From: Synergistaceae bacterium
Lineage (GTDB): Bacteria; Synergistota; Synergistia; Synergistales; Synergistaceae
Length of the DNA: 15,474 nucleotides
Direction of reading: 5' to 3'
Assembly: GCA_012513245.1 (NCBI GenBank)
Contig: JAAZCN010000119.1
Location: 1 to 15,474 of the forward strand
Notes under the pieces: model-generated
What the model was told of the DNA's origin: nothing
Seen by the model: only the letters and a program-made list of their open reading frames with translations
Database searches by the model: none
Part shown: one piece after another, positions 1-7,298 of the stretch
Position numbering within the stretch: the first letter of the stretch is position 1
Layout of the letters: each line of letters starts with the position of its first letter
Translations under genes and position numbers: made by a program

Positions 1-874
1 AGGGCTAGGCGGAAGACTTGATGCTACAAATATACTTTCAAACGTCTTACTCACCCTTATAACGCCGATAGGCATAGACCATTCCGAATACCTTGGTAAT
101 TCACTTGACTCAGTTGCAAAAGAAAAATTTGCCGTTATGAGACCTAAAGTACCGGCGATATTTTCCGGCGGAGATGAAGATATTGAGACTATCTTCTTAG
201 ATATGGCATTTAAAAAGAGCACGTCGGCACAGGTCCTACCTAGACTGTGCAGCTACGGAACTGCCCGGGTCTCTTTCAACGGCACAGATGTTTATGTTGA
301 GTCCGATTGCCTTCGTACCGACTACCACACACCGTTGATAGGGACCCACCAGACAGAAAACGCAGTTCTAGCCATTGCAGGTGCATGTGCACTAAAGTCC
401 TTTTATAAAACAGGATTTGAAAATATAACGTTTCCTGCCCTTTACAACGGGGTAGTTTCTGTACAATGGCCGGGAAGATTTGAAATAATAAAAAAGGGGA
501 TCCCTCTTCTTATCGTTGACGGAGCTCACAACCCACACGCGCTGGAAAAACTTGCCGAAAATACCAAAATTTTATACGACAGTAAATCATTTAATCTGGT
601 TGTCGCAATGATGAAGGACAAGGATATCTCAGAAAGCCTTAATGTGATCAAAAAAATGAAAGGAACGCTCTACTGCACCCAGATCCCCGGAATGGATCGA
701 AGCCTGCCAGCAAAAGATCTTTTTGCCATGGCCGAAGAAAAGAACATCACATGCGCCGGTAAATGGGAAGACCCAATAAGAGCAGTTAAAGAAAGTCTGG
801 CTTCAGGCAGTGACACTGTATGCTGCGGAAGTCTTTTTTTGAGCGGCTTCGTTAAGGAGAATTTTTATGAATAA
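1..874 (+). CDS. folC: Folylpolyglutamate synthase / dihydrofolate synthase, C-terminal part (5' end outside window)
   Basis: FolC adds glutamate to folates (and in many bacteria to dihydropteroate) using ATP, in the cytoplasm. The reading frame is open from base 2, so the gene begins upstream; 290 residues are visible. They start inside the family signature GLGGRLDATN, followed by TPIGIDHSEYLG and an AKEKFAV segment, all typical of the Mur-ligase-like central domain. Further on come IGTHQTENAVLAIAG and the C-terminal-domain motif VDGAHNPHA, then VAMMKDKDI. The missing part should hold the P-loop and about 130-140 residues. An ATG at 137 lies within the conserved domain and is not the true start. 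The stop (872-874) overlaps the next gene by 8 bases, so the two are probably translationally coupled. Family assignment is secure; whether it is mono- or bifunctional cannot be told. Confidence 0.95.
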   Translation, partial: GLGGRLDATNILSNVLLTLITPIGIDHSEYLGNSLDSVAKEKFAVMRPKVPAIFSGGDEDIETIFLDMAFKKSTSAQVLPRLCSYGTARVSFNGTDVYVESDCLRTDYHTPLIGTHQTENAVLAIAGACALKSFYKTGFENITFPALYNGVVSVQWPGRFEIIKKGIPLLIVDGAHNPHALEKLAENTKILYDSKSFNLVVAMMKDKDISESLNVIKKMKGTLYCTQIPGMDRSLPAKDLFAMAEEKNITCAGKWEDPIRAVKESLASGSDTVCCGSLFLSGFVKENFYE

Positions 875-1640
875 AATTGGATTTGAATACAGAGACGAAA
901 ATAGACAGAAGGAACTCAGGCTGATAATGCCGGAAGAGCTATATCCACATTTTTTTGCCTCTATCTACTGCAGAGGAGAACTAATGGACAGTTCTGAAGG
1001 AGACCCTAAAAAGATCTGGAGCTCTATGTCCTCTAATTTTAATAACGTTCAATTAGTTGCACCACATCAGGTTCACGGTACCGAAGTTATTCCTTCCTCG
1101 TCGTCTTTTGCCCTGCCTTTGAGACCAAAAGCGGACGGAGTACTGATAGACACTTCGTCAGATTCGATGGCAAGCCTCAGGTTTGCTGACTGCTGCCCGG
1201 TGATCCTTGCTTCTGACTCTCCGGGACCATGGATGCTTCTCCTTCATTCAGGATTTGTCGGAACAGCAAAGAACATAGTCGGCAGATCACTGGCCCGGAT
1301 GTCCGAAAACAAGCCTGAAGGGAAGAGTGAGAGGATCCGGGCCTGGATAGGACCATGTATATGTAAAGACTGTTACTCAAGAAAAATGGACGACCCTTCC
1401 ACGCAAAATGCATTGAAAGTTTTTTCTCCGGATAATTTCTCTAAAAAAAACGGCATGGTCTATTTTGACATTAGGGGAGAAATAAAAAGGCAATTGATGC
1501 AATACGGTCTGCCTTATGATAATATCGTTGAGGTCGAAGGTTGTACATGCTGTAACAACGACTTATATTATTCCTATCGTGCCGGAGATGAAAGATCAAG
1601 AATATTTCTTCTTGGCGGAAATACCACAAAACAGTCGTAA
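867..1640 (+). CDS. pgeF: Multicopper-oxidase-fold purine nucleoside phosphorylase (YfiH/YlmD family)
   Basis: 257 residues, the usual family length. The expected metal-site residues are present: HQVHG (67-71, ligand H70), ADCCPV (107-112, ligand C109) and HSGFVGT (127-133, ligand H127). They are followed by WIGPCICKDCY (160-170) and the C-terminal CTCCNNDLYYSYR (226-238). Members were first annotated as polyphenol oxidases (laccase domain); later work on the family shows Zn-dependent purine nucleoside phosphorylase and adenosine deaminase activity, and some members act in peptidoglycan editing. HSGF replaces the common HAGW, a small divergence. The start at 867 has a good ribosome site, AAGGAGA at 854-860, and overlaps folC by 8 bases. 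Physiological role here (purine salvage or wall quality control) is inferred from family only. Confidence 0.9.
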   Translation: MNKIGFEYRDENRQKELRLIMPEELYPHFFASIYCRGELMDSSEGDPKKIWSSMSSNFNNVQLVAPHQVHGTEVIPSSSSFALPLRPKADGVLIDTSSDSMASLRFADCCPVILASDSPGPWMLLLHSGFVGTAKNIVGRSLARMSENKPEGKSERIRAWIGPCICKDCYSRKMDDPSTQNALKVFSPDNFSKKNGMVYFDIRGEIKRQLMQYGLPYDNIVEVEGCTCCNNDLYYSYRAGDERSRIFLLGGNTTKQS

Positions 1641-1699
1641 TAGGTGAGAATGATTAAAGCTACAAGAACCGATTACTCTCCACGTGAGGTGAACATTGA

Positions 1700-2671
1700 A
1701 TGGACAACATTAGAATCGGAGTTATCGGAGTTGGACATTTGGGAATGCATCATGCCAGAGTATATACAGAAATACTTGGGGCCCAGCTCGTTGGGGTAGT
1801 TGATATAAACGAAGAAAGAGCTCATTCGGTAGCGGAACCGCTCGGAGTTGTTCCATACAGCGGAATAGAGTCATTTATCAAACAAGCCCGTCCGGACGCT
1901 CTCAGCATCGTTGTTCCTACCAGTTACCACTTCGAAATAGCAAAGATCGCAATGGAAAACGGTATCCATGTACTCATTGAAAAACCTGTCACTTCAAGCG
2001 TTGATGAGGCAGAAAAGTTGCTTAACCTGGCAGTAAAAAAGGATCTTATCCTCCAGGTGGGACATATCGAAAGATTCAACAGCGCGGTGCAGCATGTCAG
2101 GGAATTCATAAATGATCCCTATTTTATTCAGACCCACAGAATGGGGCCGTTCTCGCCAAGGATCAGCGACGTTGGTGTAGTATTGGATCTTATGATACAT
2201 GACGTTGATATTATTCTCTCACTGATCAATTCTGAACTTGTCTCTATATCAGCTATCGGAAGATGCATAAGGACGGACCACGAAGATATCGCATCCGCCC
2301 AGCTGACTTTTGCAAACGGAGCCATGGCTCAGATACTTGTCAGTCGTGTATCCGAGAAAAGGGTCCGCCAAATGGAGATAACAGAGGCAGAGAGGTACAT
2401 CACCGTTAATTACGAAACACAGGATATTTCTGTGCAGCGCTGTGTAAGACAGAGCGGAGGAAATCTTGTTGAGGTCACGGAACACCCTGTTTTTCCGAAA
2501 ACTGAACCGCTCAAGATGGAACTGCAACATTTTGTTTCATGTGTCAGGGAGGGGCGTCAGCCCATGGTCGGAATCAAAGACGGTAAAAGGGCACTTGAAG
2601 TATGTGTCGCAGTACTCCGACAGATACATGAAGAAAAACTCGAGACCGGTACTCTGCTTTCTGCAATATAG
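1700..2671 (+). CDS. Gfo/Idh/MocA-family NAD(P)-dependent sugar oxidoreductase, possibly UDP-GlcNAc 3-dehydrogenase-like
   Basis: A 323-residue soluble dehydrogenase. The N-terminal Rossmann domain has the dinucleotide motif GVGHLG (10-15), and the family EKP triad is at 94-96 (LIEKPVT). The catalytic D-x3-H-x2-D pattern is seen at D163, H167 and D170 (DLMIHDVD). The segment VGHIERFNSAV (120-130) and PFSPRISDVGVV (150-161) resemble my recollection of members found near lipid A genes, including GnnA, which oxidises the 3-hydroxyl of UDP-GlcNAc. That substrate is a hypothesis: no gnnB aminotransferase or lpxA lies in the window. A GAGGTG ribosome site precedes the ATG at 1700. It is the last gene before the terminator at 2715-2742. 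Other nucleotide-sugar or inositol substrates remain possible. Confidence 0.85.
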   Translation: MDNIRIGVIGVGHLGMHHARVYTEILGAQLVGVVDINEERAHSVAEPLGVVPYSGIESFIKQARPDALSIVVPTSYHFEIAKIAMENGIHVLIEKPVTSSVDEAEKLLNLAVKKDLILQVGHIERFNSAVQHVREFINDPYFIQTHRMGPFSPRISDVGVVLDLMIHDVDIILSLINSELVSISAIGRCIRTDHEDIASAQLTFANGAMAQILVSRVSEKRVRQMEITEAERYITVNYETQDISVQRCVRQSGGNLVEVTEHPVFPKTEPLKMELQHFVSCVREGRQPMVGIKDGKRALEVCVAVLRQIHEEKLETGTLLSAI

Positions 2672-2682
2672 TCAAATAACAA

Positions 2683-2711
2683 ATGACATTACGACCAATA
2701 AGAGTTATCAT
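2683..2711 (+). promoter_or_regulatory. Candidate sigma-70 promoter overlapping the upstream terminator
   Basis: ATGACA (2683-2688, five of six matches to the -35 consensus) and TATCAT (2706-2711, five of six to the -10) are separated by exactly 17 bases. Transcription would begin near 2718, inside the 5' arm of the terminator hairpin, leaving only about four base pairs of stem in the new RNA. It is the best promoter candidate for the small membrane protein and meaB. Consensus matching only; no experimental support. Confidence 0.45.
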
Positions 2712-2714
2712 CTG

Positions 2715-2742
2715 GAGAGGAGATCATCCTCTCTTTTTTTTT
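2715..2742 (+). terminator. Rho-independent terminator after the oxidoreductase gene
   Basis: GAGAGGA (2715-2721) and TCCTCTC (2727-2733) form a perfect 7-bp stem with a 5-base loop, followed at once by nine T residues (2734-2742). It lies 44 bases past the oxidoreductase stop and should end the folC-pgeF-oxidoreductase transcript. The opposite strand lacks a U-tract in the right place, so it works in one direction only. Confidence 0.85.
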
Positions 2743-2780
2743 GAGGAATCATCCCTGATTGAAAGGATGTATCTGATTTG

Positions 2781-3011
2781 ATGGATTTTATCAAAAACAT
2801 TCCACCTGTAAACCTCCAGGCTCTGGTGGCACTTGCTCTTTTTGGAGCGTCACTCCTTGTGGCCCGAATGGTGGTAAATATCCAGTCGGGAAAGTGGCCG
2901 GGAGGCCCAATGTTTATATTGTATCTTAGGGTGCTTCTGGGATTCCTTTTTGCGGGATCCATAGGCCTTGGTTTTTACTGTTTCGCAGGAATAAATATTA
3001 TTTTTAAATAA
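2781..3011 (+). CDS. Small two-helix membrane protein of unknown function, upstream of meaB
   Basis: 76 residues, not recognised as any family. Two hydrophobic stretches are evident: about residues 13-32 (from LQALVALALFGASLL) and about 44-72 (from FILYLRVLLGFLFAGS). They are joined by a short polar loop, SGKWPGGP, giving a probable helical hairpin in the inner membrane. An in-frame TTG at 2778, directly before the ATG, is an alternative start and lies closer (10 rather than 13 bases) to the weak AAAGGA ribosome site at 2762-2767. It is followed by meaB after 20 bases, so co-transcription is likely. I considered a sodium-pump decarboxylase gamma subunit, since MeaB belongs to methylmalonyl-CoA metabolism, but those have one N-terminal helix and a Pro/Ala-rich tail that is absent here. 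Confidence 0.7.
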   Translation: MDFIKNIPPVNLQALVALALFGASLLVARMVVNIQSGKWPGGPMFILYLRVLLGFLFAGSIGLGFYCFAGINIIFK

Positions 3012-3031
3012 AGAGTTAGGAGAGTTGATTT

Positions 3032-3967
3032 ATGAAAAAGCTTCTGAATAACGCTTTCAATGGGGACCCAAGATCCATCGGCCGCCTCATAAGTCTTGTT
3101 GAGGGCGACACCCCTTCTGCAAAGGAAATAATGAAACAGATATATCCGAAGACAGGGAAAGCCAAGGTAATAGGCATAACAGGAAGCCCGGGGGCAGGAA
3201 AGAGCACATTTGTCGACAGGCTGATAGAACAGTTCAAGACTGAAAACAAAAAAGTCGGAGTAATTGCGATAGATCCCTCCAGCCCTTTTACAGGAGGCGC
3301 TATTCTCGGAGACAGGCTGCGCATGCAGAGTCATGCGCTTGACGAAAATGTTTTTATCAGAAGTATGGGCTCCAGGGGCCACCTTGGGGGAGTCAGCAGG
3401 TCGACTCATGAAGCTGCCCTGATACTTGATGCCTGCGGTTTCGACATCGTCCTGATCGAAACAGTCGGAGTGGGACAGTCCGAAGTAGATATAATCAAAA
3501 TAGCTGACACTGTTGTCCTCGTACTTGTCCCCGGCATGGGAGATGATGTTCAGATAATGAAGGCCGGCATCATGGAAATAGCTGATACCTTCGTTGTCAA
3601 CAAAGCTGATAAAGATGGGGCAGAAAAGGTCGCATCAGATGTTCAGGTAATGCTTAAAATGCTGAAGGAAAAGGAATGGGTACCTCCCGTAACGCTCGTA
3701 TCATCACAAAACAATACCGGAGTTGAAGAAGTAAAAAAGACACTTAATGACCACTGGAACTATCTTCACACTTCCGACGAAGGCAAAAAAAGACGCTTCA
3801 TCCAGCTTGAGATGGAAGTCGAGGCCATACTGAGGGGAGAGATCTCCATTCTGACAGAAAAAATATGGAAAAAGCGTAAAGATAACGAAGTACTTGAGGA
3901 CCTCTCTTTAAGAAAAATTGATCCATACACTCTCGCAGGAGAGCTTATCTCAGAGATAGTAAAATAA
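3032..3967 (+). CDS. meaB: Methylmalonyl-CoA mutase-associated GTPase (G3E family)
   Basis: 311 residues, full length. MeaB is a GTPase chaperone that gates delivery of adenosylcobalamin to methylmalonyl-CoA mutase and protects or reactivates it; older annotations call it ArgK or YgfD. Visible landmarks are the Walker A GSPGAGKS (51-58), the AIDPSSPFTGGAILGDR segment, SMGSRGHLGGVS, the switch segment ETVGVGQSE and the guanine-specificity motif NKAD. The ATG at 3032 has AGGAG at 3017-3021. The mutase genes themselves are not in the window, so the partner is inferred. Its close spacing to the upstream small membrane gene suggests one transcript; a further promoter may lie just downstream, before rpiB-upp. 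Confidence 0.95.
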   Translation: MKKLLNNAFNGDPRSIGRLISLVEGDTPSAKEIMKQIYPKTGKAKVIGITGSPGAGKSTFVDRLIEQFKTENKKVGVIAIDPSSPFTGGAILGDRLRMQSHALDENVFIRSMGSRGHLGGVSRSTHEAALILDACGFDIVLIETVGVGQSEVDIIKIADTVVLVLVPGMGDDVQIMKAGIMEIADTFVVNKADKDGAEKVASDVQVMLKMLKEKEWVPPVTLVSSQNNTGVEEVKKTLNDHWNYLHTSDEGKKRRFIQLEMEVEAILRGEISILTEKIWKKRKDNEVLEDLSLRKIDPYTLAGELISEIVK

Positions 3968-3970
3968 TTA

Positions 3971-3999
3971 TTTACATAAACAATATTTAATTCTATCAA
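3971..3999 (+). promoter_or_regulatory. Candidate promoter before rpiB-upp
   Basis: TTTACA (3971-3976, five of six) and TATCAA (3994-3999, four of six) are spaced 17 bases apart in the AT-rich 56-bp gap after meaB. A transcript from about 4006 would carry the GGGAGGAT ribosome site at 4011-4018 as a very short leader. Consensus match only. Confidence 0.35.
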
Positions 4000-4023
4000 A
4001 CCTTATTCTCGGGAGGATAATAT

Positions 4024-5139
4024 ATGAAGATTGCACTGGGAGCTGACCATGCGGGATACGCACTTAAGGAAGAGATCAAGGATCACCTTGTATCAGGCGA
4101 ACACGAGATCATAGACTGCGGGACCTCTTCCGGAGACCTCAGCGTTGATTACCCTGACTGCGGTTTCAGGGTTGCTGAGACGGTTGCCAATCATAAGGCG
4201 GAGCTAGGGATCCTTTTCTGCGGAACCGGGATCGGAATGAGCATAACAGCAAACAAAGTAGCAGGGATCAGAGCGGCGCTCTGTCATGATCATTTCACTG
4301 CAGCTATGAGCCGCAGACACAACAACGCAAACGTGCTGGTCATTGGAAGCAGAGTAACCGGTTCAGGCTTGGCAAAAGAGATAGTTGACACGTGGCTTAG
4401 CGAAGAATTTGAGGGTGGAAGGCACGCATTCCGTTTAGACAAGATAACCGCGTTTGACAGGATCCATTCTTCCGACACAGCTTTAGCTGGATGTCCATCG
4501 AATTCCGCAGGAGGAAGGACTGTTGTTGTAGAACATCCTCTTGTAAGGCACAAGATGGGGCTAATGAGGGACAAGAACACCTCATCAAAAGATTTCAGAG
4601 AACTTGTACAGGAAGTCGCAGGCCTGATGGTATATGAAGTAACCAGACATCTCTCTCTTGAAGAGATCGAAATTGAAACTCCTGTAGCAAAAACGAGAGT
4701 GTTCACCCTTTCAGGCAAAAAACTGGCCATCGTACCCGTACTCAGAGCCGGGCTCGGAATGGTAGAAGGTATCCTCAAACTGATACCAAATGCCAAGGTC
4801 GGTCATATTGGACTTTATAGAGATCCTGTGACCTTGATGCCGGTCGATTACTATTGTAAACTGCCCAAGGACATCTCCGAAAGAGACATTTTCGTAGTAG
4901 ATCCAATGCTTGCAACAGGTGGATCCGCCGCTGCTGCTGTAGCGCATATAAAGGGTTACGGAGGCAAAAGGATCTCGCTCGTTTCCCTGCTGTCTGCTCC
5001 CGAGGGCATTGCCAGGTTCCATGAAGAGCACCCGGATGTTGATATTTACACTGCTGCGGTCGACAGTCACCTTAACGATCATGGCTATATCGTGCCCGGA
5101 CTCGGAGATGCAGGAGACAGACTCTTCGGTACAAAATAG
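4024..5139 (+). CDS. Fused ribose-5-phosphate isomerase B / uracil phosphoribosyltransferase
   Basis: One 371-residue open frame holds two complete enzymes. Residues 1 to about 145 are RpiB (ribose-5-P to ribulose-5-P): GADHAGY (6-12), catalytic Cys66 in CGTGIGMSI (66-74), and ring-opening His99 in [10 protein letters not shown] (the usual HNDANV has N for D). Residues about 165-371 are Upp (uracil + PRPP to UMP + PPi): [14 protein letters not shown] (170-183), VLRAGLGM (239-246), the PRPP loop [11 protein letters not shown] (292-302) and the C-terminal [13 protein letters not shown]. Residues about 146-164 form a linker rich in Ser, Gly and Ala. No stop or frameshift separates the halves. 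In Bacillus subtilis rpiB, glyA and upp lie in the same neighbourhood upstream of mnaA, so the fusion may have arisen from adjacent genes. Both active sites look intact. Symbols would be rpiB and upp. Confidence 0.93.
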   Translation: MKIALGADHAGYALKEEIKDHLVSGEHEIIDCGTSSGDLSVDYPDCGFRVAETVANHKAELGILFCGTGIGMSITANKVAGIRAALCHDHFTAAMSRRHNNANVLVIGSRVTGSGLAKEIVDTWLSEEFEGGRHAFRLDKITAFDRIHSSDTALAGCPSNSAGGRTVVVEHPLVRHKMGLMRDKNTSSKDFRELVQEVAGLMVYEVTRHLSLEEIEIETPVAKTRVFTLSGKKLAIVPVLRAGLGMVEGILKLIPNAKVGHIGLYRDPVTLMPVDYYCKLPKDISERDIFVVDPMLATGGSAAAAVAHIKGYGGKRISLVSLLSAPEGIARFHEEHPDVDIYTAAVDSHLNDHGYIVPGLGDAGDRLFGTK

Positions 5140-5164
5140 ATGATGGAAAATTAGGACGTATCAA

Positions 5165-6046
5165 GTGTTTTCAATATACCTCTTTACCTTGGTGACTTTT
5201 TTGTGGGGACTTATTGCGACACCTGTTTCTATTGGTCTCGCACAAAAGTTCAGGCTCCTGGACATACCCGGAGGCAGAAAAAAACATAGCAGCATCATGC
5301 CGCGCGGTGCCGGTATTGTTCTATGGAGCGGTTACCTTCTCTGGGCCCTTTTCGTTGGCAATCCGGGAGTAGAGGTGCCATATATAGCCACAGGGGCAAC
5401 GATAGTATTCATAGTGGGGTACATGGATGATATGCATCCGCTTCCGCCGGTCATGAGGCTCTTTTTTCATCTCGCGGCGGCGGCCTGGGTTTCTTACGCC
5501 CTTCCCATACCGCTTTGGCAGAGAATGTTGATAATTTTCTGGATCACCGGAACCACTAACGCCTATAACCTCATCGACGGAATGGATGGACTTTGCCTTA
5601 CTTTGACTCTGATCACAGCCTTTATAGCGATATTTGCAGGAAACCCTGTTGTGTGGATGCCGTTGGCAGGACTCGTTTTCGGGGTGTTGCTGTGGAATTT
5701 CCCGCAGCCAAGGACCTTCCTGGGTGACGGAGGAAGTACCCTGCTGGGATATATTTGCGCTTCGCATCTCGCATGGAGTATTTTTCCGGATCTCTTCGGA
5801 AAAGGATTTTTCAGCATTGCTACAGTCCTTTTCTTTATTGGAGGTATACCTGTAATAGATACTCTTGTTGCCATGACAAGGCGTCTTGTTACGAAAAAAT
5901 CGCCCTTTTCTCCTGACAGAGGTCATGCGCATCACCGTCTGCTTGACAGCGGATTTTCAAAACTGCAGACACTGGCGATCCTGGGAACCGTACATCTGGC
6001 ACTCGTACTTATAGGACTGCGCCTGGTTGGAATTAAAATTTTTTAG
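5165..6046 (+). CDS. wecA: Undecaprenyl-phosphate GlcNAc-1-phosphate transferase (MraY/WecA/TagO family)
   Basis: A 293-residue polytopic membrane protein that transfers GlcNAc-1-P from UDP-GlcNAc to undecaprenyl phosphate, starting surface polysaccharide or teichoic-acid-like polymers. Family signatures are all present: RKKHSSIMPRGAG (38-50), the Mg-binding D88-D89 (YMDDMHPLPP), NAYNLIDGMDGL (132-143), FLGDGGST (185-192) and the WecA/TagO-type HAHHRLLD (254-261). The last motif separates it from MraY. About ten hydrophobic stretches can be seen. The start is GTG at 5165 with AGGA at 5153-5156; no better upstream start exists after the rpiB-upp stop, 25 bases earlier. The neighbouring wecB fits ManNAc-containing polymer or linkage-unit synthesis. 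Confidence 0.92.
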   Translation: MFSIYLFTLVTFLWGLIATPVSIGLAQKFRLLDIPGGRKKHSSIMPRGAGIVLWSGYLLWALFVGNPGVEVPYIATGATIVFIVGYMDDMHPLPPVMRLFFHLAAAAWVSYALPIPLWQRMLIIFWITGTTNAYNLIDGMDGLCLTLTLITAFIAIFAGNPVVWMPLAGLVFGVLLWNFPQPRTFLGDGGSTLLGYICASHLAWSIFPDLFGKGFFSIATVLFFIGGIPVIDTLVAMTRRLVTKKSPFSPDRGHAHHRLLDSGFSKLQTLAILGTVHLALVLIGLRLVGIKIF

Positions 6047-6060
6047 TTTCGGCACTTATC

Positions 6061-6069
6061 TGTTAAAAT
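6061..6069 (+). promoter_or_regulatory. Extended -10 promoter candidate before wecB
   Basis: TGTTAAAAT fits an extended -10 element (TG, one base, then five of six matches to TATAAT). No good -35 is seen, which extended -10 promoters can tolerate. A start near 6076 would leave about 45 bases of leader before wecB. A perfect TTGACA at 6077-6082 lies just downstream but lacks a partner -10. Confidence 0.35.
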
Positions 6070-6120
6070 TGTAAACTTGACATCAAGAAGCCGGAGAACT
6101 GATTTTGGGAGGATGTTTCT

Positions 6121-7254
6121 ATGAGCCGTAAAACTGTGGTCTGTGTCTTTGGGACCCGCCCCGAGGCTATTAAAATGGCGCCTGTGGTGCTCGCCCTTCG
6201 CAGCCGGGGTTATTTCGACGTAAAAATACTTGCTACCGGACAGCATTCTACGATGCTCGATCAGGCACTTGCACATTTCGAACTTACTGCGGATGTGAAT
6301 CTTCACATCATGAAGGAAAGACAGAGCCTTGACCATATTACTTCTTCCGTTTTGACCGGAGCCGGAGAATATTTTGACAGTGTAGAACCGGCCGCTGTGC
6401 TTGTACACGGAGATACTACAACTACCTTCGCAGCCGCTCTTGCGGGTTTTTACAGAAAAATACCCGTCGGACACGTTGAGGCAGGTCTCAGAAGCGGAAA
6501 TATGCATCTTCCATTCCCGGAGGAAATGAACAGGGTCCTGACTGACAGGATAACCACTTGGGCATTCGCTCCCACTGAGCTTGCAAAAGAGAACCTTCTC
6601 AAAGAGGGGACTCCGGAAGATATGATCCATGTTACAGGCAACACCGTGATAGACGCTCTTTTTTACACTGTAAAAAGCACATCAAAACCTTCCTGCCCTG
6701 AGCTCGCAAGGCTTCCTGAAAATGCTCCTTTCCTGCTGGTGACCGCACACAGAAGAGAATCCCTTGGGAAACCCCTTGAAGATATATGCTCTGCGCTTAC
6801 GTTGCTTCTGGATGCTCATCCGGAACTTTGGATGGTCATACCCATGCACAGGAACCCATCTGTAAGAGAAACAATAAGAAAATATCTTGAGAAGAGAGAA
6901 AAGGTAATACTCTGCGACCCACTCGATTACCCGGACTTCGTCTGGGCGATGAACGCATCTAAATTTATACTGAGTGACAGCGGGGGAGTACAGGAAGAGG
7001 CTTCCGCCATAAAAAAACCTGTCCTCATACTGAGAGACGTTACGGAACGCCCCGAAGCAGTCGAAAAAGGAAGCGGAGTCCTTGTAGGGGTAGACAGAAA
7101 AAAAATCTTCTCAAACGCCATCAGGCTTCTTGAAGATAAAGATCATTTCATAGAGATAGAAAACAAGTGCAGGTTCCAGCCTTTTGGAGACGGAACTGCC
7201 GCAATAAAGATAGCTGACGCATTGAAGGACTATTTTGAGAAAGACAGGAAGTAA
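6121..7254 (+). CDS. wecB: UDP-N-acetylglucosamine 2-epimerase (non-hydrolysing)
   Basis: 377 residues, the normal length. It interconverts UDP-GlcNAc and UDP-ManNAc in the cytoplasm. Recognisable landmarks are FGTRPEAIKMAP (10-21), ATGQHSTMLDQAL (38-50), VHGDTTTTFA (95-104), GHVEAGLRSG (117-126), FPEEMNR (132-138), TAHRRES (208-214), SDSGGVQEEA (285-294) and VTERPE (307-312). These include the conserved acidic and histidine residues of the bacterial enzyme. The ATG at 6121 is preceded by a strong GGGAGGA at 6107-6113. It follows wecA after 74 bases, a pairing that supplies activated ManNAc for the polymer started by WecA. In Gram-positive bacteria the orthologue is called MnaA. Confidence 0.95.
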   Translation: MSRKTVVCVFGTRPEAIKMAPVVLALRSRGYFDVKILATGQHSTMLDQALAHFELTADVNLHIMKERQSLDHITSSVLTGAGEYFDSVEPAAVLVHGDTTTTFAAALAGFYRKIPVGHVEAGLRSGNMHLPFPEEMNRVLTDRITTWAFAPTELAKENLLKEGTPEDMIHVTGNTVIDALFYTVKSTSKPSCPELARLPENAPFLLVTAHRRESLGKPLEDICSALTLLLDAHPELWMVIPMHRNPSVRETIRKYLEKREKVILCDPLDYPDFVWAMNASKFILSDSGGVQEEASAIKKPVLILRDVTERPEAVEKGSGVLVGVDRKKIFSNAIRLLEDKDHFIEIENKCRFQPFGDGTAAIKIADALKDYFEKDRK

Positions 7255-7298
7255 TTTTTTATCAGTTTGGACTGGAGTGACTGTTGTTGGAGGATAAA

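Noticed and set aside
137..874. ATG 137 as the start of a complete gene
   Set aside because: The frame is open to the window edge and the upstream codons encode conserved FolC motifs (GLGGRLDATN, IGIDHSEYLG).
1650..1799. Short + strand frame starting at ATG 1650, between pgeF and the oxidoreductase
   Set aside because: It runs mostly inside the oxidoreductase gene in another frame, has no family-like sequence, and the oxidoreductase has a clear start at 1700.
2781..3011. Small membrane protein as sodium-pump decarboxylase gamma subunit
   Set aside because: It has two hydrophobic segments and no Pro/Ala-rich soluble tail, unlike that family.
4460..4520. Sequencing frameshift or lost stop creating an artificial rpiB-upp fusion
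   Set aside because: Both domains are in the same frame with a continuous linker and no disturbed conserved residue at the joint. A single missing base would put them out of frame. A substitution removing a stop cannot be excluded without reads.
5321..5935. 204-codon open frame on the - strand inside wecA
   Set aside because: It lies wholly antisense to a gene with every WecA motif, and its translation is highly charged with no recognisable domain; it is a shadow of the coding strand.
6077..6105. Promoter using the perfect TTGACA at 6077-6082
   Set aside because: Positions at 16-18 base spacing lack a -10 (TGATTT or GATTTT), and the start would fall on the wecB ribosome site.
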